Shown here: positions 1-7,263 of the stretch, one piece after another
Layout: every line of letters starts with the position of its first letter
Position numbering within the stretch: position 1 is the stretch's first letter
Assembly (NCBI GenBank): GCA_023417065.1
Contig: JAEZGH010000226.1
Location: forward strand, 1-8,773
Length of the DNA stretch: 8,773 nt
Reading direction: 5' to 3'
Source: Bacteroidota bacterium
GTDB taxonomy: Bacteria > Bacteroidota > Bacteroidia > Cytophagales > Cyclobacteriaceae
Translations under genes and position numbers: made by a program
Notes under the pieces: model-generated
Told to the model about the DNA's origin: nothing
Seen by the model: the letters and a program-made list of their open reading frames with translations, nothing else
The model's database searches: none

Positions 1-220
1 GCGCATCGCTCTGGCCTCCATCGCGCTCGCTGCACCACCAGCTGAGCCGATCGGAAAAAGCCGCGATGATCTCCTTCGAACCATCGGTGCTTCCGCCATC
101 GGCCACAAGATGATCGAGTGCGGGATATTGCTGGTCGTGCACCGAACGCAGGCATTCCTCCAGGAAATCCGCCTGCTGGTAACTGGGCGTGATCAGTGAT
201 ATGCGGGGAAGGGCGGACAT
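1..220 (-). CDS. Family 2 glycosyltransferase, N-terminal part (3' end outside window)
   Basis: Only the first 73 codons are present; the gene runs off the window. The ATG at 220-218 directly follows the TGA of the GT4 gene at 223-221 with no gap. The protein starts MSALPRISLITPSYQQADFL, a typical first strand of GT2 enzymes, followed by LVADGGSTDGSKEII at residues 38-52 with the nucleotide-binding DGGSTDGS motif. The last visible residues, SERDGGQSDA (64-73), match the S-E-x-D-x-G-Q-x-D-A signature of a GT2 subgroup common in polysaccharide clusters. It is distinct from the GT2 at 1950-2909, which lacks that signature. It most likely adds one sugar of the repeat unit or of the primer region. 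The family is clear even from this fragment; specificity is not. Confidence 0.88.
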   Translation of the reverse strand, partial: MSALPRISLITPSYQQADFLEECLRSVHDQQYPALDHLVADGGSTDGSKEIIAAFSDRLSWWCSERDGGQSDA

Positions 221-1429
221 TCAACGCGCGCGTTCTGCAAGCACGGTGCGGTAAAGATCGAGCACATCGGCCGATCGCTGCTCAATGGAGAACCGTCCCT
301 TGATCGAAGCGAAGGCGGCCTCGCCCATTTCGCTTGCGGCCTTCCGGTCGGTGGCCAGATCCTTCATATAGCGCACCAGTTCCGCTTCGGTGCGGTACAG
401 GAAACCGGTGCGGCCATGATCGATCAGCTCGATCGTTCCACCGGAAGCATGGCCGATCACCGGGACCCGGTGGGCCATGGCCTCGATCGTCACCCGGCCG
501 AGCGCTTCGTGGCGGCTGCAATTCAACAATGCGTCGCATCGTGAATAGATCGATGCAGGTTCGCTGATGAAACCGGGCAGTTCCACGGCATCCTGCAAGC
601 CCAGATCTTCGATCGTGGCGCACAGCTCCCTGTCGTTCCCCGATCCGGCCATCAACAATTGCACGTGCAGGCCTTGTTCCCGCAGAGCGGCGATCGCTTT
701 CAACGCTTCCAGCTGTCCTTTGCTGCGGTGGAAATAACCGATCGATGCAAAGGTGAACGGCCGATCGGGAGGATGATCCCTTTTACCGGACGCAGCCAGC
801 CTTTCATATTCCTTGTCGCTGATAACGCCGTTGAGGATCATCCTTATTCTTTCTTCCGGTACGTAGCGGACCAGGTACTTCCTTACGGCATCGGAGATCG
901 CGATCACCCGATCGGCCTGGCGCAAAGCCCGGCGGAAACCGGCGAGACCTGCATCGGGATGAAGCCTGTAATGCGCAAAGACAAATTCGCGCACATGCCA
1001 GATCAGCGGAAGCCGCAACGCCTTCGCCAAGGGATGCCCGATCCCGATCACGCTGGAATTCACGTGGAGCAGATCGGGCTTCCAGGCCTTCAACTTCGCG
1101 CTCAGTGCCGGGAGCAATGCCTCCTGCTCCCGCCGCCTTTTCCGCGCCCTTTGCCTGTATCCCCACCATTGCAGCAACCGGTGATGGAGGCGGCCCATGT
1201 ACACGCGTTTTTCCATCCATGGCCGGAAGGGGAGCAACACGAAGGCGATCCCTTGTTGCCGGAGACGATCGGTGAATGCACCTTCCGCCGGTACGATCAC
1301 GAGCGGATCGATCGCATTCCGATCGCGCAGGTCCAGGATCAGATCGAGCAGCGAGCGGTTGGCACCATAGAGATCGGCGTAATGCGTGATGTACGCCACG
1401 CGCAAGGGCCGTTCGTTCCCGTCCATCAT
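221..1429 (-). CDS. Family 4 glycosyltransferase (GT-B fold)
   Basis: The protein has 402 residues, the normal length for GT4 enzymes, which are retaining transferases using nucleotide sugars at the cytoplasmic membrane face. The N-terminal domain begins LRVAYITHYADLYGANRSLLDL (in part residues 9-28), with the glycine-containing acceptor loop. The linker region has DRVIAISDAVRKYL at 173-186. The C-terminal domain has FTFASIGYFHRSKGQLEAL at 225-243, and the donor-binding E-x7-E motif, Glu308 and Glu316, in HEALGRVTIEAMA, followed by VIGHASGGTIELI. A strongly basic stretch (RQRARKRRR, 92-100) could touch membrane lipid. The ATG at 1429 overlaps the previous stop as ATGA, which argues for translational coupling. 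A longer frame to 1552 would lie inside the upstream gene and is rejected. The next gene starts immediately after the stop. Sugar and linkage are unknown. Confidence 0.92.
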   Translation of the reverse strand: MMDGNERPLRVAYITHYADLYGANRSLLDLILDLRDRNAIDPLVIVPAEGAFTDRLRQQGIAFVLLPFRPWMEKRVYMGRLHHRLLQWWGYRQRARKRRREQEALLPALSAKLKAWKPDLLHVNSSVIGIGHPLAKALRLPLIWHVREFVFAHYRLHPDAGLAGFRRALRQADRVIAISDAVRKYLVRYVPEERIRMILNGVISDKEYERLAASGKRDHPPDRPFTFASIGYFHRSKGQLEALKAIAALREQGLHVQLLMAGSGNDRELCATIEDLGLQDAVELPGFISEPASIYSRCDALLNCSRHEALGRVTIEAMAHRVPVIGHASGGTIELIDHGRTGFLYRTEAELVRYMKDLATDRKAASEMGEAAFASIKGRFSIEQRSADVLDLYRTVLAERAR

Positions 1430-1776
1430 CTCTCCCGGTTCCGCCTGCCGGCAAGCAGCGAATGCCACAAGCGTTGCAAGCCCTGCTCCAGTCCGATCAA
1501 CGGCACGATCCCCATTTCGCTGCGCAACGTGCCGTTGGCGAGTATGCCGCAATGGATGAAGGCATCCGCATTTCCGATCGCCTTGGCGGTACGCGGCTCA
1601 TCAAGCGAACGCAAGGCGTATACCTCCAGATCGGGCCACTGGACCAGCAGTTTTTCCTGCCCAGCATCGGAACTCGAAAGGCAGATGATGCGCAGATCGG
1701 GATCGCCCTTCCCGCGCATGTGCCGGAGGAAAGCACCGCCGATGAAACCGCTCGCACCTGTCAGTACGATCTTCAT
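1426..1776 (-). CDS. Internally deleted NAD-dependent epimerase/dehydratase (extended SDR), probably non-functional
   Basis: The frame encodes only 116 residues, while extended SDR sugar epimerases have about 300. The N-terminus is intact: MKIVLTGASGFIGGAFL carries the NAD-binding T-G-x-x-G-F-I-G motif at residues 6-13, and NADAFIHCG at 69-77 is the usual end of the fourth Rossmann strand. Directly after it comes SEMGIVPLIGLEQGLQRLW (86-104), which resembles the extreme C-terminus of such enzymes (G-x-x-P-x-x-x-L-x-x-G-L). The catalytic Tyr-x-x-x-Lys and the substrate domain are missing. The simplest reading is an in-frame deletion of roughly 180-200 residues, with the junction near base 1545. 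Start and stop are normal, and the stop overlaps the next gene's ATG as ATGA, so the junction to the glycosyltransferase is intact. It may be a remnant, an assembly collapse, or a small NAD-binding protein kept for coupling. The original substrate would have been a nucleotide sugar. Confidence 0.7.
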   Translation of the reverse strand: MKIVLTGASGFIGGAFLRHMRGKGDPDLRIICLSSSDAGQEKLLVQWPDLEVYALRSLDEPRTAKAIGNADAFIHCGILANGTLRSEMGIVPLIGLEQGLQRLWHSLLAGRRNRER

Positions 1777-1823
1777 TCGCGCAAGCTATGCAAGTATGCG
1801 TTCCTGTAGAGCCGAAGCACTGC

Positions 1824-1888
1824 CCGGAGGTTGCCGCAACCGACCCGGTAAGGCGATGTTCTCATTCCCGATCCGCCTGTTGGGGCGG
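1824..1888 (-). other. Two small inverted repeats (possible RNA hairpins) in the gap before the epimerase remnant
   Basis: The 173-base stretch 1777-1949 is the longest gene-free part of the window. It holds one inverted repeat with GGTTG at 1829-1833 and CAACC at 1837-1841 around a 3-base loop, extended by CCGG at 1824-1827 pairing with CCGG at 1845-1848 across a small internal loop. A second has CCGCC at 1873-1877 and GGCGG at 1884-1888 around a 6-base loop. Neither is followed by a T-run on the transcribed strand, so they do not look like ordinary intrinsic terminators. They could attenuate or stabilise the transcript, or be chance in GC-rich DNA. Confidence 0.25.
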
Positions 1889-1949
1889 TGCCCGAAGATC
1901 ACACTTCTCATGGGAAATGGGACGCGCCTTTGGCAATGCAGGAAACCCT

Positions 1950-2909
1950 TTATCGCACCAGCCGGCCGTAGATCCGATCGGGCAACGGCCAATAGGCCTT
2001 GAAGAAATTGCGGAGGGTGGTGGTAAGGTTCCAGCCGTACTTTGCCCGTTCCCGGGCGATCTTGGGCCAGACGTATTTTGCGAGTTCGCGGTTGTTCTTT
2101 TCGATCGCTTCGGCCCAGGCTTGTTCCAGCGCCTTACGGCGGCGTTCAGCGATCAGATCGGAGTATTTGTGGTCGCTGAGCTGGTCCATGAAGGGGAGAG
2201 TTTCCAGATGGACCTTCAGCTTATGCAACGCACTTGTCAGGGAATGTATGCCACCACCGTGCATGATCCGCACACTTGTTCTTTCTGGCTGATAAATAAA
2301 TTGTCCCTGACCAGCTAAGTGTATATATAACAAGGTATCTCCCACCGGCGCGATCCGTCTCAGATCATGGAATCTTGTGAGGTCCAGGTTCCTGAATACA
2401 ACAGTGCATGTTGGGATACCTTGTCCTACGATAAGATCATGTTGATCTATCGTGGTTCCTTTCGGAGCTTTCGCATATGGTCCCATGAATGGTACCCGAA
2501 GGCCATTACTTTCATTGTAGGCATCAGTAAAACAAGCGACGGCCTTGGGGTCGGTTTCCAAAGCATCGATCTGTCGTTGCAGTTTGTGCGGATCTACCCA
2601 ATGGTCATCGCCTTCACAAAGCGCTAGATACTTCCCTCGCGCGGCATTGAATGCTATCTTGTTGATCCTTCCTTTCTCTTTGGAATATTGATTCTCAGTC
2701 TGAAGAATCAGAACAAACAAGTCAGGATGCGCTTCAGCATATTCTTTCACAATTGCAGCCGTTCCATCTTTTGATGCGTCATCATGTACTATGATCTCGA
2801 TAGGAAAGCTTGTACGCTGTGCTAAGAACCCCTCCAAAGTTTTTCGAATATACTTTGCATGCTGGTAGGTAATGCACACAATACTTACCAATGGATCGGC
2901 ATTTCTCAT
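1950..2909 (-). CDS. Family 2 glycosyltransferase (GT-A fold)
   Basis: The protein has 319 residues. It opens with PLVSIVCITYQHAKYI (6-21), the first strand and helix of GT2 enzymes. IIVHDDASKDGT (39-50) holds the nucleotide-binding Asp residues, and YLALCEGDDHWVDPHKLQ (94-111) contains the metal-binding DxD-like GDD. These enzymes move a sugar from a nucleotide donor to a growing glycan at the cytoplasmic face of the membrane. The C-terminal third is rich in charged residues (RRRKALEQAW region) and has no membrane segment. The ATG at 2909 sits 38 bases after the methyltransferase stop; a TTG at 2951 would overlap that stop and is less likely. GC content changes inside the gene: the 3' part below about 2280 is GC-rich, the 5' part AT-richer. 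Donor and linkage are unknown. Confidence 0.9.
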   Translation of the reverse strand: MRNADPLVSIVCITYQHAKYIRKTLEGFLAQRTSFPIEIIVHDDASKDGTAAIVKEYAEAHPDLFVLILQTENQYSKEKGRINKIAFNAARGKYLALCEGDDHWVDPHKLQRQIDALETDPKAVACFTDAYNESNGLRVPFMGPYAKAPKGTTIDQHDLIVGQGIPTCTVVFRNLDLTRFHDLRRIAPVGDTLLYIHLAGQGQFIYQPERTSVRIMHGGGIHSLTSALHKLKVHLETLPFMDQLSDHKYSDLIAERRRKALEQAWAEAIEKNNRELAKYVWPKIARERAKYGWNLTTTLRNFFKAYWPLPDRIYGRLVR

Positions 2910-2947
2910 ACATCTGTTCAATCTTGGACTCTGATCGTACCCAACAT

Positions 2948-3820
2948 TCAATTACCGCTAACACGGCAGAACCATATTGGGCGCTGATAAAATTCGCTCC
3001 ACACCCCTTCTCCATACTTTGAGTTCAACCATTCCTGAAGTTCAATGTCTGAGACTGGCAATTCATTAGGATCGAACGATTCATACACTATGGATGTTTT
3101 TCCTTTGATAGCAAAAGCTACCCGCTCTATAACCCAGCCAGAGCTTTTCATTAACCGTTGAGTCAGTCTAACTTTTCCTGCCTGATCATTTCGCGCAACG
3201 ATGGGGTGCTGCTTGTCCCCTTTCCAGTTATATCCCATTTGGAACACCATACGCTTTGCAGTATATCGGAATGACCTCAGATACTCTATCGCATAGGACT
3301 CAAAATCATTCAATCTCGGAACGTGAACTGCATCGAAATCCTGACCTGCATGATGCAGTATGTTCAGATGCAATGCACAATCGAATGTGCCGAACTTGTT
3401 CGCATTCTCCAGATCAGCAGCCCGATCGGTGACTGGTATATCGTAATTACCCACCTCTGCCAATAGTTCTATGATCTTTGCATGGGTCTTATTCAGTTCA
3501 CATGCTGTCACCTTTAAGCCTGGAAGATCCGCAGCGAGTGACAATGCAAAAAAACCTGTATTCGCGCCAATGTCAATTAGGCTCTCACAAGAATTTGCTT
3601 CCACATACTCCTTGATGACAGGATAACGAGGCCGATCACCCCGCCAATCTTCATTCACATCGAACTGTACACCGAGAACTTCGGCCAATCGATCAGGAAG
3701 TGTCTGATACTGACCATGCTTGCTTGTCTCAGCATATAACTGCTCCAACGAGCGTCGTGCTTCGGTCATCGAGTCCATTATAACAGTAGAGGTTTGTAAG
3801 CTTCTGCAAAGATCGCTCAT
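2948..3820 (-). CDS. Class I SAM-dependent methyltransferase
   Basis: The protein has 290 residues from the ATG at 3820. The SAM-binding motif I is clear: SLIDIGANTGFFALSLA at residues 80-96. An acidic residue at the end of the second strand follows in VTACELN (104-110), and DCALHLNILHHAG at 147-159 is the motif IV region. A basic, structured N-terminal part of about 75 residues precedes the Rossmann fold, and a C-terminal part with several tryptophans (WLNSKYGEGVW, QRPIWF) ends the protein. The acceptor is not evident. In this setting an O- or N-methylation of a sugar, or a chain-end cap, is plausible. A GTG at 3841 is an alternative start, 15 bases after the previous gene; ATGs at 3778 and 3769 are also possible. 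The gene belongs to the AT-richer middle of the window. Confidence 0.83.
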   Translation of the reverse strand: MSDLCRSLQTSTVIMDSMTEARRSLEQLYAETSKHGQYQTLPDRLAEVLGVQFDVNEDWRGDRPRYPVIKEYVEANSCESLIDIGANTGFFALSLAADLPGLKVTACELNKTHAKIIELLAEVGNYDIPVTDRAADLENANKFGTFDCALHLNILHHAGQDFDAVHVPRLNDFESYAIEYLRSFRYTAKRMVFQMGYNWKGDKQHPIVARNDQAGKVRLTQRLMKSSGWVIERVAFAIKGKTSIVYESFDPNELPVSDIELQEWLNSKYGEGVWSEFYQRPIWFCRVSGN

Positions 3821-3856
3821 AGCGAACAAGACTGGTGGCACAGCGTAATATTCTTA

Positions 3857-4819
3857 TTAGTCAACTGGTCCGGATTTGGGTCGCTCATTCAAATAGTCCA
3901 AAAGATCACGCTCTTGCCGCTCGTCAGCCACGATCATTATCTCGAGCTTCTTATGGTCAGCGTATTCTTGCATATACAATAGCTTAACATTTCGAAGAAA
4001 TTCAGAGAGCTTGAACGGCTTCTTCTTGACCCAAGCTGGGCGAGCATGGGTAACCTTAACATTCTTTGCAATTGACCGCTTATTCTCTATCTCAGAATCC
4101 CGGAATTGCATACAAGGCAATTCCGGATGTAATAGCTCTAGATGGATCTGACCGGGTCGGAATAATTGCTCCATGGAAATGTTGAACACTTTTTCTGCAC
4201 CAAAACCATCTTTGAAGGCTTGAATGACTAAACCATCTTTGAGGTAGCGAAATCCAAGGTCTTTTCCAGGTAGGTCTTGCACACCAGTGCTTATATACCT
4301 TTGAAATGTCCCAAGACCGGGAAATCTTTTGAAAATATGATGCGCCTGCGCATAATATGCGTGTAGCATTTCGAACTGATCCCGTTCAGTGATCAAGAAC
4401 TCGAAAGAGACATTCCATAGTTCCTGGAGTAATTTGGCTCTAGCTACGATCTGGCTCAGCGATGCAGTGGAATATCCATGATGTTGATGATCGGAAGGCT
4501 TCAAAAGACATGATAGAATACCTTCCTCTGATATGATCAATGGGATTGATCTATCGACATTCTGGTACAAACTCCTTTCCAATGCGATCATTTCCGAAAA
4601 GACCTTCTCATGGGTACTGTGGAATTTCTCAATAGCTGCATATGCCAGAAGATGAACAATGTTGAAGCATAAAGCATTCTTTCCTCCTTGAAATGGGATC
4701 TTACCAAGATAACGATATCCGTCTATCTTGTTCAGCGCATGCTTCTGCAGCGTAGATGTACCGGTCTTGGGCCACCCAATGTGCAGTAGGATCTTACGTT
4801 TATGTATTACGTTGCTCAT
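3857..4819 (-). CDS. Sulfotransferase-like protein (polysaccharide-cluster type)
   Basis: The protein has 320 residues from the ATG at 4819, which lies 8 bases after the stop of the ATP-grasp gene; a longer frame up to 4915 would overlap that gene by 88 bases and is unlikely. The N-terminus carries ILLHIGWPKTGTSTLQ (residues 10-25), the 5'-phosphosulfate-binding loop of a P-loop sulfotransferase group with H-x-G-x-x-K-T-G-T. A candidate 3'-phosphate motif is FLITERDQFEMLHAYYAQ (141-158) with Arg146. The position where serine usually sits holds His153, so PAPS binding here is less certain than in the first sulfotransferase. The two share little beyond the loop and are unlikely to be recent duplicates. 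The gene is AT-rich (about 36% GC in two hand-counted blocks), unlike the window ends. Likely role: sulfation of a sugar in the exported glycan. An inactive or altered-specificity relative is possible. Confidence 0.72.
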   Translation of the reverse strand: MSNVIHKRKILLHIGWPKTGTSTLQKHALNKIDGYRYLGKIPFQGGKNALCFNIVHLLAYAAIEKFHSTHEKVFSEMIALERSLYQNVDRSIPLIISEEGILSCLLKPSDHQHHGYSTASLSQIVARAKLLQELWNVSFEFLITERDQFEMLHAYYAQAHHIFKRFPGLGTFQRYISTGVQDLPGKDLGFRYLKDGLVIQAFKDGFGAEKVFNISMEQLFRPGQIHLELLHPELPCMQFRDSEIENKRSIAKNVKVTHARPAWVKKKPFKLSEFLRNVKLLYMQEYADHKKLEIMIVADERQERDLLDYLNERPKSGPVD

Positions 4820-4827
4820 TGGACATC

Positions 4828-5991
4828 TCAACGTTGATAAAGATCTGTTCGGAAACAAGACCATGAATCGGAGCGCGCGTAAACATCGCTTACAAATCCG
4901 CTGGGACCTAAGCATACCATCTTTCGCAAGCGAACGTGCCTATCAATGCCGGATCCATTTCTCCAAGCTTTTACCATCCCACCGATCCATGTGTAGATCG
5001 CATCTCTTCTCGTGGGTACTCTCACTGCATACCCATGGTCGTTGATAAAGGCTTCGAATAGTCCCATTCGTGCATCCAAGGTCAGCTGGAATGGCCCCCA
5101 ACATCTTGGATTCGCTTCGATCGCGATGGCCGCTCTGCTATCAGTGCGACGGATCTCGATCATAATAAAGCCCCTGTACCCCTCATTCGCCAGCTCCTTC
5201 CCGACTTGATCGATGCGCTCACTTTCAGGATATGATTGGGCACGAGCCATGACGATCGACTTTCCGTTACCTTGTTGCAGAAAGTTTTGTTGAGCCCCGG
5301 ATGTGACTTCGCCCGTCGCACTGATATAGAATAGCCAATACCAGCTTTCACCGGCGACGAACTTTTCCAAGTAGAACTCTGAGTGTTCAGCTTCGCTGAG
5401 GTATCGTTCTCGTTCAACCTCATCACGTATCAGGTACGGATATAGGATCCTGCCAGAACTGGATAAGTTGTGCTTGGGTTTTGCAACGAATGGCAATTCC
5501 AGCGTCCGTGGGTCAAGGAAAGATCCATGATCCTGATCTTTACTCACATCGAACTCAAGGATCTCGGGTGGTTTGATCTGAAGATGTTCGCAATAAGCTC
5601 GGAACGATGATTTATTCGAAAGTTTCACATACAGTGATCTATCACAAGTAGCGATCGAAATTGAATGTACCCTCAGTTCATCCTCCATGGAGAACAGCTG
5701 TAGATTTAGATATTCGGAGGTTGGACAAAGGATCCAATCTTTCCGATCAAACCTCTGTCGTGCTTCCTCAACAGCTTCAAGGAGTCCACTAAGTGTAAGA
5801 TCACTGTATGTCCGGTATTGTAAAAAATGATGAGAATAGATGCTTTTATCCAATAGATCTTTGCCATCCCGCCCGATCAGAACGAATGGGATCCTGTACT
5901 TAGTAAATCCTCGACATAAGGCAAGCACTGCCCTATCGTTTGACCCTGAGAATAGAATGAACCCTGATGCTCCGTCCCTATTCACACCCAT
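4828..5991 (-). CDS. ATP-grasp superfamily ligase
   Basis: The protein has 387 residues. ATP-grasp enzymes activate a carboxylate as an acyl-phosphate and join it to an amine or other nucleophile. The N-terminal pre-ATP-grasp region starts with the FILFSGSNDRAVLAL strand-turn-helix (residues 11-25). LPFVAKPKHNLSSSG at 166-180 supplies the ATP-binding lysine (Lys171). The metal-binding half shows IMIEIRRTD around 276-284 and AIEANPRCWGPF at 290-301, with Glu279, Glu292 and Asn294 as expected ligands. The arrangement resembles COG3919-type predicted carboligases often found in polysaccharide clusters. The protein is cytoplasmic, with no signal peptide or membrane segment. The ATG at 5991 has no Shine-Dalgarno sequence. 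It lies 42 bases after the aminotransferase, so an amino sugar made by that enzyme is a plausible amine acceptor; this is inference. The enzyme could equally build an amino-acid derivative or act as a carboxylase-like ligase. Confidence 0.82.
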   Translation of the reverse strand: MGVNRDGASGFILFSGSNDRAVLALCRGFTKYRIPFVLIGRDGKDLLDKSIYSHHFLQYRTYSDLTLSGLLEAVEEARQRFDRKDWILCPTSEYLNLQLFSMEDELRVHSISIATCDRSLYVKLSNKSSFRAYCEHLQIKPPEILEFDVSKDQDHGSFLDPRTLELPFVAKPKHNLSSSGRILYPYLIRDEVERERYLSEAEHSEFYLEKFVAGESWYWLFYISATGEVTSGAQQNFLQQGNGKSIVMARAQSYPESERIDQVGKELANEGYRGFIMIEIRRTDSRAAIAIEANPRCWGPFQLTLDARMGLFEAFINDHGYAVRVPTRRDAIYTWIGGMVKAWRNGSGIDRHVRLRKMVCLGPSGFVSDVYARSDSWSCFRTDLYQR

Positions 5992-6033
5992 GCAAAATGA
6001 TTCGCGGCCTGTATTGAACAGAGCTGGATTCCA

Positions 6034-7170
6034 TCACAGAGAATCTAACAGGGCACTTATTACACGCTCTTCGGTGAAATCGTCCATACCTGTATATAAG
6101 GGAAGGCAAAGTACACAACCGCTTATTTTTTCGGAAATTGGCATTTGACCTGATACCACGTAAGGTAATGCGTTCAAGGAAGGGAAAAAATAGCGTCTGC
6201 AATTCACCGATCGCTCACTCATGCGCCCCAGTACCTGTTCTCTTGTTCGTTCATCCTGGAACAGAATAGGGTAATATGCATAATTATATGTTGTATTATC
6301 TGGAACTACGGGACGGAGAACGCTTGTCCCATTGATCCGCTTGTCATAACGATTCGTGATAGCCTTCCGACCTACGATCAAGGAAGTCAAGTATGGCAGA
6401 ACTGCCATACCCATTGCTGCATGCAGTTCGCTCATCTTGGCATTGATCCCCAATGTGAAATGCTCATCTCCATAATGGCCAAAACTCCGCAGAAACCGTA
6501 CTCGCCCATCAACTCCTTCATCATGCACCACCACCGCACCACCCTCCACCGTATGAAAAAGTTTGGTAGCATGGAAGCTGAGCGTGCTCGCATCGCCCCA
6601 TTGCAGGATGCTGCGGCCCTTGTACTGCACATCGAAGGCATGTGCCGCATCGTAGATCACTTTCAAGCCATGCTTCTTTGCGATCACGTCGATCGCCTCC
6701 ACATCGCATGGAATGCCGTACACGTGAGTAGCCAGGATCGCCGTGGTATCCGGCGTGATCGCTGCTTCGATCAACTCCGGATCGATGCAGAGCGTATCCG
6801 GCTTGATGTCCACGTACACCGGCTCGCAGCCTTCCCACAGGATCGCGCTGGTGGTGGCCACATAGCTGTAAGGCGTGGTGATCACCTTCCCTTTGATGCC
6901 GAGCGCTCTGATCGCCAATTGGATCGCCAGCGTGCCGTTCGCCACCAGACGCAGATGCGGCACCTGAAAGCGATCGCGCAGCGTTCCCTCCAGCAATTTG
7001 TGGATGGGTCCGTTGTTGGTGAGCTGGTGGCTTTCCCAGGCCTTGTTGAGCCAATGCAGGTATTCCTCCTGCGGTGGCAGAAAGGTCTTCGTTACCTGGA
7101 TGGGTTCCAGCGCATGTCCGTTCCCGGTTACGGGTAAGATCTGCTTCTCCTGTTCGGCGTGCGCTTCCAT
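6034..7170 (-). CDS. DegT/DnrJ/EryC1/StrS family sugar aminotransferase (VioA/FdtB-like)
   Basis: This PLP-dependent enzyme converts a keto-sugar nucleotide to an amino sugar, usually with glutamate as donor. The protein has 378 residues from the ATG at 7170. Visible hallmarks are VTKTFLPPQEEY near 26-37, the LTNNGP segment near 50-55, VIYDAAHAF at 171-179 with the PLP-contacting Asp174, the Schiff-base lysine Lys203 in SFHATKLFHTVEGG, and the GINAKMSELHAAMG helix at 241-254. The pattern resembles the VioA/FdtB group acting on dTDP-4-keto or 3-keto-6-deoxyhexoses; the exact substrate is inference. An in-frame TTG at 7230 would add 20 residues just after a stop codon. I prefer the ATG, but family members usually begin close to the VTKxFLPP segment, so an N-terminal tail is present with either start. 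GC content falls from about 60% in the 5' half to below 50% in the 3' part. The ATP-grasp gene follows after 42 bases. Confidence 0.92.
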   Translation of the reverse strand: MEAHAEQEKQILPVTGNGHALEPIQVTKTFLPPQEEYLHWLNKAWESHQLTNNGPIHKLLEGTLRDRFQVPHLRLVANGTLAIQLAIRALGIKGKVITTPYSYVATTSAILWEGCEPVYVDIKPDTLCIDPELIEAAITPDTTAILATHVYGIPCDVEAIDVIAKKHGLKVIYDAAHAFDVQYKGRSILQWGDASTLSFHATKLFHTVEGGAVVVHDEGVDGRVRFLRSFGHYGDEHFTLGINAKMSELHAAMGMAVLPYLTSLIVGRKAITNRYDKRINGTSVLRPVVPDNTTYNYAYYPILFQDERTREQVLGRMSERSVNCRRYFFPSLNALPYVVSGQMPISEKISGCVLCLPLYTGMDDFTEERVISALLDSL

Positions 7171-7263
7171 GGTGATCGGCAGGCGGGCTGCCTTTGGTTC
7201 AAAGATCGCTTTTCCGTTGGTAGTGTTCAAGAAAACCTACAAGAAGGATATTCCTGGAAGAGT

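Noticed and set aside
1824..1888. Intrinsic terminator between GT2 and the epimerase
   Set aside because: The stems are short and no T-run follows on the transcribed strand, so this is recorded only as inverted repeats.
1786..1992. Minus-strand open frame of 68 codons across the gap before the epimerase
   Set aside because: It overlaps the GT2 C-terminus, shows no motif and cannot be supported as a gene, although it is mentioned as a possible scar.
659..2002. Long plus-strand open frame of 447 codons opposite the GT4 gene
   Set aside because: It lies antisense to three well-supported minus-strand features, its translation is rich in Pro, Arg and Cys with no recognisable domain, and GC-rich DNA often leaves such open mirror frames.
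6421..7137. Plus-strand open frame of 238 codons
   Set aside because: It is antisense to the aminotransferase, whose catalytic motifs are all present; the His/Arg-rich translation resembles no protein family.
7171..7230. TTG start for the aminotransferase, adding 20 residues
   Set aside because: TTG is a rare start and the added residues fall outside the conserved fold; the ATG at 7170 is preferred. The longer form cannot be excluded.
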